The translations under genes and the position numbers were made by a program. A stretch of DNA of 64,000 bases. Origin: Streptomyces bacillaris. Its GTDB lineage: Bacteria; Actinomycetota; Actinomycetes; Streptomycetales; Streptomycetaceae. Below are positions 34,135 to 42,238 of this stretch, piece after piece (within the stretch, counting starts at the first letter, position 1; each line of letters begins with the position of its first letter). The stretch lies in NCBI RefSeq assembly GCF_003268675.1, contig NZ_CP029378.1:5270001-5334000 (forward strand), given 5' to 3'. The notes under the pieces are model-generated. The model was given only the letters and a program-made list of their open reading frames with translations. It did not search any database and was not told the DNA's origin.

Positions 34135-35316
34135 TCACAGGGGTGATGACGGTACGAAGACGGGGGAAGCGGCAGCGGGGGAGGTCGAGGTGGAGGCAGG
34201 GGCGGCGTCCGGCTCCGCGGTCGGCGGTCCGGTGGCCGAGTGCTCCGTCGGTTGTCCGGCATCCGGTTCCTCGGCCAGTGGCGTGACGTCGGGCCAGGTC
34301 AGGGCGGTGGACGCCCAGGTGAAGCCACCGCCGAACGCAGTGAGCAGGGTGCGCTCGCCGGGCACCACCGCCCGGTGCACGGCCGGGTCGGCCAGCACCA
34401 GGGGGACGGAGGCGGCGGCGGTGTTGCCCAGCTCGCGGATGTTGCCGTACCGGTGGGCGGGCGCGATGCCCAGCCGGTCACCGACCGAGTCCAGGATCCG
34501 CTGGTTGGCCTGGTGGCCGATGAACGCCCGTACGGAAGGGGCTCCCCAGCCCGCCCGCCGCAGCACGGCCTCGGAGGACCGGGTCATCCGGCGTACGGCG
34601 TGGGCGTAGACGGCACGGCCCTCCATGTGGAAGAAGTGCGCGTCCGGGCCGGGCGGCGGCAGCCGGCGTGGGTGTCGGGCACCGCCGCCCGGGATCGTGA
34701 TCGCGGCCCGGCCCGCGCCGTCCGAGCCGAGGTCGGTGGCGTGGACGGCCCCGGGCTCGTCCCGCCCGCCGGGCCGCAGGAGCACGGCCCCGGCCCCGTC
34801 ACCGAAGATCGGGGCGGTGGTCCGGTCGGCGGGGTCGACGATCGCGGTGTAGGTCTCGGCCGCGATGACCAGGGGCGCGGCGCAGACCCCACCGCGTACG
34901 AGCCCCGCCGCGACGGACAGGGCGTACAGGAACCCCGAGCAGACCGCCGACACGTCGAACGCGCCCACCGTCCCGAGCCCGAGCCGGTGGGCCACCTCCG
35001 GGGCGGTGGCCGGGCACGGGTGGTCGGGCGTGGAGGTGGCGAGCAGGACGAGGTCCGGGCGGACGCCCCCGGCGGAGGCGAGCGCCGCCCGGCCCGCGCC
35101 GACCGCCAGGTCGCCGGTGCTGGTGCCGGGGGAGACGTGGCGGCGGCGCTCGATGCCGGTACGGGCCCGGATCCAGCCGGGGTCGGTGAGCAGGGCGCCG
35201 CGCGCGATGACGGCGTCGTTGTCGACCACGCGCGGCGGGAGGCAGGAGCCGATGCCGGAGATGACGGCGGTGGGGGTGACGGCGGGAGGAACGGCGGGGT
35301 TCTCGTGGGTCCGCAT
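34135..35316 (-). CDS. FabH-like ketoacyl synthase III (second copy, KSIII-b)
   Basis: 393 residues from the ATG at 35316, two bases after the SDR stop. The KSIII Cys-His-Asn triad is present: FDVSAVCSGFLY, GHQANQRILD and RELGNTAAASVP. The first 320 residues are FabH-like; the last 45 are a low-complexity Ala/Thr/Pro/Ser tail. It differs clearly from KSIII-a (36161-37240) in sequence around the active site. In PKS pathways a pair of FabH-like enzymes can split into starter condensation and CerJ-like acyl transfer; which does which here is unknown. Confidence 0.9.
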   Translation of the reverse strand: MRTHENPAVPPAVTPTAVISGIGSCLPPRVVDNDAVIARGALLTDPGWIRARTGIERRRHVSPGTSTGDLAVGAGRAALASAGGVRPDLVLLATSTPDHPCPATAPEVAHRLGLGTVGAFDVSAVCSGFLYALSVAAGLVRGGVCAAPLVIAAETYTAIVDPADRTTAPIFGDGAGAVLLRPGGRDEPGAVHATDLGSDGAGRAAITIPGGGARHPRRLPPPGPDAHFFHMEGRAVYAHAVRRMTRSSEAVLRRAGWGAPSVRAFIGHQANQRILDSVGDRLGIAPAHRYGNIRELGNTAAASVPLVLADPAVHRAVVPGERTLLTAFGGGFTWASTALTWPDVTPLAEEPDAGQPTEHSATGPPTAEPDAAPASTSTSPAAASPVFVPSSPL

Positions 35317-35318
35317 CG

Positions 35319-36164
35319 TCAGCCCGTGGCCGCGAAGGGGGAGGGCGGCTTCGGGTGCCCGGCCAGCCCACCGTCGGGTACGGCAAGACCACCGTCGACG
35401 ACCAGCGCGTGCCCGGTGACGAACGAGGAGGCGGGGGAGGCGAGGAAGAGCGTCGCCCCGACCACCTCGTCCACCGTGGCCCAACGCCCCAGCGGCACAT
35501 GGCTGGTGAGCCACTCCGACAGGGCACCGGCCTCGCTGGCGAAGGCGGTCATGTCCGTACGCGTCCACCCCGGGCAGAGCGCGTTGACCCGCACCCCGCT
35601 CCGGGCCCAGCCGACCGCCAGACTCCGCGCCAGCGACAACTGGGCCGCCTTCGTGGCCGCGTACGCCTCCATCATCGGGGTGCCGACGATCCCGGCGATC
35701 GACGACATCAGCACCAGGCTGGCCCGCTCCGACTCCACCAGATACGGGTGGGCGGCCCGGCAGACGGCGGCCGTGGCGTTGAGGTTGACCGAGACGACGG
35801 TCTCCCAGTCCCGCTGCTCGGCGTGCTGGAGCGGCACCAGCAGCGGGCTGCCGTCCTCGGCGGCGGGCAGGGTCCCCGCGTTGTGCACGACGACGTCGAG
35901 CCCGCCGAGCGCGGCGGCGGCCCGGTCGACGAGCGCCGCCGCCACCCCCGGCTCCGCCAGGTCCCCGTCGAGCGCCACGGCCTTGCGGCCCCGCTCCGCC
36001 ACCGCCCGTACGGTGGCGTCCAGCGCGGGCAGGGTCCGGGCGGTCACGGCGAGGTCGCACCCGGCGTCGGCGAGGGCCTCGGCGACGGCCCGGCCGATGC
36101 CCCGGGAGCCGCCGGTGACCAGGGCGCGGGCGCCGTCCAGGCGGAAGAGGTCGAGAGCGTTCAT
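35319..36164 (-). CDS. Short-chain dehydrogenase/reductase (FabG-like)
   Basis: 281 residues. Rossmann motif TGGSRGIGRAVAEAL near residue 16, HNAGTLP, and the Ser-Tyr-Lys active site (SSIAGIVGTPMMEAYAATKAAQ). The size and the FVTGHALVVDGG C-terminus match classical SDRs. As the only reductase in the operon, it probably reduces a beta-ketoacyl-ACP. Its ATG overlaps the KSIII-a stop by four bases. Confidence 0.92.
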   Translation of the reverse strand: MNALDLFRLDGARALVTGGSRGIGRAVAEALADAGCDLAVTARTLPALDATVRAVAERGRKAVALDGDLAEPGVAAALVDRAAAALGGLDVVVHNAGTLPAAEDGSPLLVPLQHAEQRDWETVVSVNLNATAAVCRAAHPYLVESERASLVLMSSIAGIVGTPMMEAYAATKAAQLSLARSLAVGWARSGVRVNALCPGWTRTDMTAFASEAGALSEWLTSHVPLGRWATVDEVVGATLFLASPASSFVTGHALVVDGGLAVPDGGLAGHPKPPSPFAATG

Positions 36165-37240
36165 GACAGGTTCCTTTCCGGCGTACGGGGTCGGGGTACG
36201 GAGCGGTCGGCGGCGGCGGTCGGTACGGGCATCAGGGCGTCGGCCCCGCTCCAGGTGAGGAGGGCGCTGCCCCAGGTCATCCCGGCGCCGAAGACGGTGA
36301 GCAGCACCCGGTCCCCGGGGCGCAGTCCGTGCCGGGCAGCGGCGGCGGCGAGCGCGTAGGCGGCGCTGGCCGCCCCGATGTTGCCGACCTCGTCACCGAC
36401 GACGACCAACCGCTCCGGCGGGATGCCGAGTTCGCCGCCGAGCCGCCGCAGCAGTACGGGGTTGGGCTGGTGGCAGACGAAGCACGCGATGTCCGCCACG
36501 CCGAGCCCGGCCCGGTCCAGGGCCTCGGTGATCAGCCGGGGCAGCACGTCGACGATGAACCGGCTGACGCTCCGCCCGTCCATGTGGATGCGATGGCTCC
36601 CGGCGGCGAGCGTGGCCGGGGCGGCGGGCAGCCGGCTGCCGCCGCCGGGGATCAGGACGAGCCCGGCCTGCGTCCCGTCGGAGCCGAGCCGGAAGTCCGC
36701 GAACCCGTGCCCCTCGGCCACCGGCCCCAGGACGGTGGCCGCCGCCCCGTCGGCGAAGAGGACGGAGGTGCCCCGGTCGGTGGGGTCGAGGAACTTCGAG
36801 TACGCCTCCACGCCGACGACCACCGCGTAGCCGTCCCGCTCGGACCCGCGCAGCCAGTCGTACGCCACCTTGGCGGCGAAGAGCCAGCCCGAGCAGGCCG
36901 CGCCGACGTCCAGGGCGACGGCCCGGTGGGCGCCGACGAGGGCCTGGACCCGGCAGGCGGTGGAGGGTCCCAGCTCGTCGGGGGTGGAGGTGGCGCAGAC
37001 CAGCAGCCCGACGTCCGCGATCCCGACACCCGCCGCCTCGACCGCCGAGCGGACGGCGTGGGCGGCGAGGTCGGAGGCCGCCTCGTCGGGTCCGGCGACA
37101 TGGCGGGTCAGGACGCCGGTACGCTCCCCGATCCACTGGGCGGTCACCCCGGCGTCCCGGGCCACTTCCTCGTTGTCCCGGACGCCGGCCGGGAGGTGGG
37201 TGCCGAGGCCGAGGACTCCGATGCGGCGGACGGCGGTCAT
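36161..37240 (-). CDS. FabH-like ketoacyl synthase III (first copy, KSIII-a)
   Basis: 359 residues, starting four bases before the stop of the acyl-CoA-oxidase-like gene. Triad: LDVGAACSGWLF (Cys), VCHQPNPVLLRR (His) and VGNIGAASAA (Asn). The His motif reads CHQPN rather than GHQAN. The usual FabH arrangement and length are present. In the operon it is likely a starter-unit condensing enzyme using an acyl-CoA; substrate not deducible. Confidence 0.9.
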   Translation of the reverse strand: MTAVRRIGVLGLGTHLPAGVRDNEEVARDAGVTAQWIGERTGVLTRHVAGPDEAASDLAAHAVRSAVEAAGVGIADVGLLVCATSTPDELGPSTACRVQALVGAHRAVALDVGAACSGWLFAAKVAYDWLRGSERDGYAVVVGVEAYSKFLDPTDRGTSVLFADGAAATVLGPVAEGHGFADFRLGSDGTQAGLVLIPGGGSRLPAAPATLAAGSHRIHMDGRSVSRFIVDVLPRLITEALDRAGLGVADIACFVCHQPNPVLLRRLGGELGIPPERLVVVGDEVGNIGAASAAYALAAAAARHGLRPGDRVLLTVFGAGMTWGSALLTWSGADALMPVPTAAADRSVPRPRTPERNLS

Positions 37241-39090
37241 GAGGTTGCCCCGCGCGCCCAGGTGAGCGTGGCGTCCAGGACACGGTGGTCCTCCGGCTCC
37301 TCGAACACCTCCAGCAGCACCGGCAGTTGCTCCATCACCGCATCGCAGAGCCGGTCGACGGCAGCGGACAGCGTCCCGGACTCCGCTGCCTCCAGGGGCC
37401 CGAGGGCGAGCAGTGAACCGGCCCAGCGGCGGGCGGAGAGCGCGCCGTGCAGGGCGGCCAGCGGAGTCAGAGCCCGTACGAGACCGGGGTCGCGGAGCCC
37501 TTCCAGGACCCGGACGACGTCATCGGCCATGAGCAGCGTGGCGTGCGCCTCGCCCAGCAGCCCGGCCCGCTCCAGCAGCGGGTTCCACCGCTCGAACGGG
37601 TCCCGGGACGCGTCGGCCGCGCCGAGCCAGAGCAACTCCCTGACGAGAGCGGCCCGATGGCGCCGGAGGAGGGCGGGCCACCAGTACGGGGAGGTGGGCT
37701 CCAGGGGCTCCCGCAGTTCCGGCTCCCGGCCGAGTCCCTCCTCCACGAGCGAGCGGCCTATGTCGTAGAAGACCAGCTGGCTGTCGCCGCCCGCCGTGTC
37801 GAAGGCGTGGTGGAAGTCGCGGTATCCGGCAAGACGGTTGGCGGTCAACTGGCCGGAGAAGCCGCACCGGTGCTGGCACGCGGCGGTGAGCCGGGCGGCG
37901 GTCCGGACGGTCACGGCCTTGTAGGCGGCGAGCGGCCGGCTGACGGCCGCCCAGGGCGTGAATCCCATGGCCTCCTCGCGCTCCGGCCCGGGCGGTACGG
38001 CGGCCCGGGCCCCGGTCCGTACGGCCAGGGCGCCGTCGGCGGCGCACGTCAGGGCGAAGGCGTCGGCCAGCGCGCCCAGGACCACGGTCTGCTGGCTCCG
38101 ATAGGCGAGCAGCGGCACTCCGGGGGCGAGCCGGCTCTGCGTACGCCGCGTCCGGGCGTAGTGGACGGCCTGGACGGCGGTACGCCGGGAGGTGGCGGCG
38201 GCGACGGCGGGCATGGCCGCCCACAGCCCCTGGCCCACGCGCAGGGTGCGCTGGAGGCGCTGCTCCGGGGACCCGGCGGGGTCGTGGAACATCGCCGCCG
38301 TACCACTGCCTTCACCGCCGGGGGCGATCCGGGCCCCGTCGGAGAGCCAGTGGGCGGCCGCCACCCGGACGCGGTCGAACCGCACCTGTACGTAGTCGAG
38401 CGGCAGGGCGTCCAGCGCGATCGGGTCCGACAACTCGACGCCGGGGAGCGGCCCTTGCGCGTCGGTCAGGCCGACCATGAAGGCGAAGACCCCGCGGTCG
38501 GTCCCGCCCACGAAGAGCCGGGCCAGGACCACGCCCGTCTGCTCGACGCCCCCCGTACCGGCGCTCCCGAACTTGGCGGCGCCCGGCCCGGGGGTGTGCA
38601 GGACGAACGAGCCGTCGGCCGGGTCGAAGTCCGCGCGGGTTCCGGTGTCGAGGTGGCTGTTGGCCTGCCCGACCTCGGTGATCAGGTAGACGCCCTTGGC
38701 CCGGCCTTCCCGCAGGGCCGACAGCCGGGGCTCCAACCCGGCCTGATCGTCCGAGAGTTCGGTGAGGGAACCCAGGCAGAGCAGATGGTGGACCAGCCCC
38801 GCCAGGCAGAGGGAGGGGTCGGCGACGGCGGCATGGGCGTGGACGGCGGCGAGCCGCGCCGGGTCGTCGAGGATCCCGTCCCCGGGCGGCAACGCGTCGG
38901 CCAGTGACCGCAGTCGGCCCAGCAGGGCAGCCCCTCGGCCGGGGCCGTGGACCGGTCCGGGGTCACCGTCCGCGAGGGCCTTGCGGAGCGCGGTGAGGGC
39001 GGAGAGGGCGGCGGGATCGCAGGGGCCGTGGAGGAGCCGGAGTATCTCGGCACGGCCGCTCTCGGAGAGGGAGGGGGCGAGGGTCGTCAT
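37237..39090 (-). CDS. Acyl-CoA oxidase-like flavoprotein
   Basis: 617 residues from the ATG at 39090 (MTTLAPSLSE), after an upstream GGAG site. Length and layout resemble eukaryotic-type acyl-CoA oxidases rather than 380-residue dehydrogenases. The FAD/substrate region is VYLITEVGQANSHLDTGTRADFD, and the C-terminal oxidase domain contains QHRCGFSGQLTANRLAGYRDF and GGDSQLVFYDIGRSL. It may form a 2,3-double bond on a CoA- or ACP-bound chain using O2. In specialised pathways such proteins can also do other oxidations. Confidence 0.85.
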   Translation of the reverse strand: MTTLAPSLSESGRAEILRLLHGPCDPAALSALTALRKALADGDPGPVHGPGRGAALLGRLRSLADALPPGDGILDDPARLAAVHAHAAVADPSLCLAGLVHHLLCLGSLTELSDDQAGLEPRLSALREGRAKGVYLITEVGQANSHLDTGTRADFDPADGSFVLHTPGPGAAKFGSAGTGGVEQTGVVLARLFVGGTDRGVFAFMVGLTDAQGPLPGVELSDPIALDALPLDYVQVRFDRVRVAAAHWLSDGARIAPGGEGSGTAAMFHDPAGSPEQRLQRTLRVGQGLWAAMPAVAAATSRRTAVQAVHYARTRRTQSRLAPGVPLLAYRSQQTVVLGALADAFALTCAADGALAVRTGARAAVPPGPEREEAMGFTPWAAVSRPLAAYKAVTVRTAARLTAACQHRCGFSGQLTANRLAGYRDFHHAFDTAGGDSQLVFYDIGRSLVEEGLGREPELREPLEPTSPYWWPALLRRHRAALVRELLWLGAADASRDPFERWNPLLERAGLLGEAHATLLMADDVVRVLEGLRDPGLVRALTPLAALHGALSARRWAGSLLALGPLEAAESGTLSAAVDRLCDAVMEQLPVLLEVFEEPEDHRVLDATLTWARGATS

Positions 39091-39184
39091 GCGTTCTCCT
39101 TTCGGTGGAGGGGAGTTGACCGGTGACTGGCGGAAGGGGAAGTGGGCAGGGGACTCGCGGAGGAGGGCGCCGACAGGTGCCGGT

Positions 39185-40303
39185 TCACCACGGGAACGCG
39201 GGCTCCGCGAGCGGGGCGTGGACGGCAGGTGCCGGGTCGAGGTCGGCGGCGAGCACGGTGCGGGCGCTGGAGGCCAGGGCACTTCCCGTACCGGCCTCGA
39301 AGAGCACCCCCGGCCGGTACGCCAGCACCTGCCGCAGCACGGGCGGCACCGAGGCCGGCCGCACCAGGCAGTCGGCCAGCCGGGCGGCCAGATCGTCGGT
39401 GGGCCCGTAGCGGCGGCCCGCCACGGCCGAGTGGACCGGGAACCGGGCGGCGGAGCGCGGATAGGCGCGTACGGCGGTGGCGAACTCCCGGGCCGCGTGG
39501 CCCAGGGCCGGGTGGTGCGAGGAGAACGGCAGCCGCAGCCGCACCGCTCCCACCCGCCGGTCCGCGGCCGCCTTCTCGACCAGGGCCAGCGCCGCCACCG
39601 GCCCGGAGACCACCACGGACCGCTCGTCGTTGACCACGGCCACGACGACATCCGCCGCTCCCGTCCCCGTCCCCGCCACCCCCGCCTCCTCCAGCAGCTC
39701 GCGCGCCGACCGCTCCGGGCAGGCGAGCGCGGTCAGCGCGCCGGGGCAGAAGGTGAGCGCCAGGGCGAGATCGTGCGCGGCGCGTGCGCCGTCCGCCACG
39801 GTGAACACTCCGGCGGCCGTGAGCGCGGCGAGTTCGCCGAAGCTCACCCCGACGGCCGCCGAGGGCACCCCGTACGCCTCGCTCAGCGCCCGGTGCACGG
39901 CCATCGACGCCCCGAACAGGGCCAGTTGGGAGGTCCCGGTGCTGGCACTCGCGAGGGCACGCCCGCTGGGCGGCTCGGGCCCCAGCAGCCAGGGCCCGAG
40001 CCGGGGCAGCCCGCGTTCGGCGGTCACGGTGTCGACCTGCTCGAAGACCTCATGGGCGGCCTTGCGCAGGCCGGGGGTGGTGCGGGCCGAGGCGACCAGG
40101 GTGCTGACGGAGAAGTCGCCCTGGCCGGGGAAGAGATGGACGGGCCGCCGCCGGAGAAACGGCGGACGCTCGGAGCTGTCGAGGACGGCAGAACCTTCGA
40201 GGACTACGGGGCTTCCTGGAACTGCGGGAACTACCGGGGCTACGGGGTCTCCGAGGGCTGCGGGACTTTCGGGGCCGGGAGGCGGGACAGAACCGGGGCA
40301 CAT
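39185..40303 (-). CDS. FabD-like malonyl/acyl-CoA:ACP transacylase
   Basis: 372 residues. The ATG at 40303 follows TGAGGAAC. An N-terminal Pro/Val-rich segment of about 50 residues precedes the acyltransferase core (VHLFPGQGDFS, GTSQLALFGASMAVHRAL). The nucleophile elbow reads GVSFGE instead of the usual GHSxGE, and FSSHHP carries the partner His. No YASH/HAFH-type malonyl selectivity motif is obvious to me. It is the first gene of the operon and probably loads the ACP at 33831-34124; the altered elbow leaves substrate open. Confidence 0.88.
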   Translation of the reverse strand: MCPGSVPPPGPESPAALGDPVAPVVPAVPGSPVVLEGSAVLDSSERPPFLRRRPVHLFPGQGDFSVSTLVASARTTPGLRKAAHEVFEQVDTVTAERGLPRLGPWLLGPEPPSGRALASASTGTSQLALFGASMAVHRALSEAYGVPSAAVGVSFGELAALTAAGVFTVADGARAAHDLALALTFCPGALTALACPERSARELLEEAGVAGTGTGAADVVVAVVNDERSVVVSGPVAALALVEKAAADRRVGAVRLRLPFSSHHPALGHAAREFATAVRAYPRSAARFPVHSAVAGRRYGPTDDLAARLADCLVRPASVPPVLRQVLAYRPGVLFEAGTGSALASSARTVLAADLDPAPAVHAPLAEPAFPW

Positions 40304-40549
40304 GATGTTCCTCAGCTGGGGGGAGCGCGGGGGCGCAGGTCATGCGGGTGACGCGCTACGCAATGCGCACTGTGGGAGCCCGGGGGAGGGCCTTCACCCT
40401 GAGTCTGTGCGGGATGCGGGCCGGTACCGCCATGGGCGGGTTCCAGACATGTTGAACACGCAAGCATGTTGAACGGCGGCGCGAACCAGAGGGAGAAGGG
40501 GGAACGAAATGGACCAAGGGGGCGCGGGAGAAACGGGGGAGAGAGGGTG
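40304..40549. promoter_or_regulatory. Divergent regulatory region of the KS operon and its regulator
   Basis: 246 bp. CATGTTGAAC occurs twice, at 40448-40457 and 40465-40474, 17 bp apart on the same helical side only approximately. These direct repeats are candidate binding sites for the divergent regulator. Confidence 0.5.
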
Positions 40550-42022
40550 ATGGGCAGGAGAGCGGGCCGTACGGGAGGCGGCCGGGCCCGCCGCACACCG
40601 AACCAGGCCCTGCGGCTCCTCCTGGCGGAGGCGGGGTGGAGCGGTGCGCAACTGGCCCGCGAGGTCAACGCCCTGGGCGCGGCGCAGGGGACGCCCCTGT
40701 ACTACGACCGCACGGCGGTGGCGCACTGGCTGGCCGGCAGTCGCCCCCGCCGCCCCGCACCCGCCCTGGTCGCGGAGGCCTTCTCGCGCCGCCTGGGCCG
40801 CCCGGTGCGGGAGGAGGACGCCGGGCTCGGCCCCGGGAGCGGGGCGGCGCAGGGCGCACGGGACGCGGTGGAGAGCCTGGACGAGGCGCTGCGGACGACC
40901 GGCCGACGCCGGGTCGCCCTGGCCGGCGCCTATTCGCTGGCCGCGCTGACGATCCCGTACGGACCGCTGGCGAGGCCGTACGGGCCGCAGGCGGGTGCGT
41001 CCGGGCCACCGGCAGAGGCGTACGGTCCACCGCTCGTACGGAACCCCCCGCCCGACCTCACGACGTACACCACGCCTCCCTCCCTCCCGGCCGGGCGGGT
41101 GGACATGGCCCATGTGGCGTCGGCGCAGGAGCTGCTGGCGCTCTTCTCGCGCGGGGACGCGGTCCTGGGGGCCGGGCCGGTGTACGAGCCCCTGCGGCAG
41201 TATCTGGCCGCCACGGTCCTCCCCTGGCTGAAGCACGACATGAAGCCGGCCGTCCGGCGCGAACTGCTCACGGTCGCCTCCCGCCTCACCTACCTCTGCG
41301 CCTTCACCCACTTCGACATGAACCGGCACGCCGCCGCCCAGCGCCTCTACCTCACCAGCGCCGAGCTGGCGGGAGAGGCGGGGGACCGGGTCGGCCGCGG
41401 CCTGGCCCTGCGCGGCCTGAGCGTGCAGGCCCACGCGCTGGGGCACTTCACCGAGGCGCACCGCCTGGCGGAACAGGCGGCGAGCACGGCGCTGCGCCAT
41501 GTGCCGCCCCACCAACAGGCTTTCTTCCATGGCCAATTGGCGGTGACGCTGGCGGGCCGGGGCGATGCCGGGCACGCCCGGCACCTCTCGCTGGCGGACC
41601 GCTGCCTGGAGCGGTCGTCGTCGGGCGGGAACACCCCGGTCGGCGCCTTCCACCCCGGTTCGCTCGCCCTCCAGCGCGCGGCCGTCGCGGTGAGCCTGGG
41701 CGACCGGCCCGCCGCCGCCCGAGCCCTGGACCTCTCCCTGCGCCACCGCCCCGCCGACGAGCGCCGCTCCCGGGCCCTGTCCCTGGCGGAACTCGCGGAG
41801 ATCCAGCTGGCCATGGGCCACCTGGAACAGGCCTGCCGCACCTGGCACGAGTTCCTCGACGTGCACCCGGTCGTCGACAGCGCCCGCGCCGACGACCGGG
41901 TGCGCCTGCTGATCGCCAGGACCCGCCCGTACAGCGGGAATCCGGCGGTGGCCGCGCTGCTCGGCCGCGTACGCGAGACGCACCGGAGGCGGCCGCCGAT
42001 GCCGCGGGGTCCCGGAGCCTGA
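40550..42022 (+). CDS. TPR-containing transcriptional regulator
   Basis: About 490 residues from the ATG at 40550; GTG at 40547 is equally possible, with GGGGGAGAG upstream. The N-terminal DNA-binding region (NQALRLLLAEAGWSGAQLAREVN, then YYDRTAVAHWLAGSRPRRP) is the HTH common in Streptomyces regulators. A Tyr-Gly-Pro-rich linker follows, then TPR-like helices (FTEAHRLAEQAASTALRH, LAEIQLAMGHLEQACRTWHEF). It is divergent from the FabD-to-FabF operon and probably controls it. Confidence 0.83.
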   Translation: MGRRAGRTGGGRARRTPNQALRLLLAEAGWSGAQLAREVNALGAAQGTPLYYDRTAVAHWLAGSRPRRPAPALVAEAFSRRLGRPVREEDAGLGPGSGAAQGARDAVESLDEALRTTGRRRVALAGAYSLAALTIPYGPLARPYGPQAGASGPPAEAYGPPLVRNPPPDLTTYTTPPSLPAGRVDMAHVASAQELLALFSRGDAVLGAGPVYEPLRQYLAATVLPWLKHDMKPAVRRELLTVASRLTYLCAFTHFDMNRHAAAQRLYLTSAELAGEAGDRVGRGLALRGLSVQAHALGHFTEAHRLAEQAASTALRHVPPHQQAFFHGQLAVTLAGRGDAGHARHLSLADRCLERSSSGGNTPVGAFHPGSLALQRAAVAVSLGDRPAAARALDLSLRHRPADERRSRALSLAELAEIQLAMGHLEQACRTWHEFLDVHPVVDSARADDRVRLLIARTRPYSGNPAVAALLGRVRETHRRRPPMPRGPGA

Positions 42023-42238
42023 TCCGCCGGGGCGTCGGAGCACGGGCCCGCCGTAGGGTCAGGCCCCCCCGGACCCGCCGTAGCGTCAGGCGCGCCAACT
42101 CTGCCGGGTGTTGGGCCGTAAGGGTGAGGGGCGGCGGGGAGTGGAAGAACGGCGCAGGCCACCGGGTTGTAGGCCCTGCCCACGAGGATCTTCGGTCCCC
42201 GTCTCCACTCCCTTCTTCGGACCCACCGGCAGGAACGA

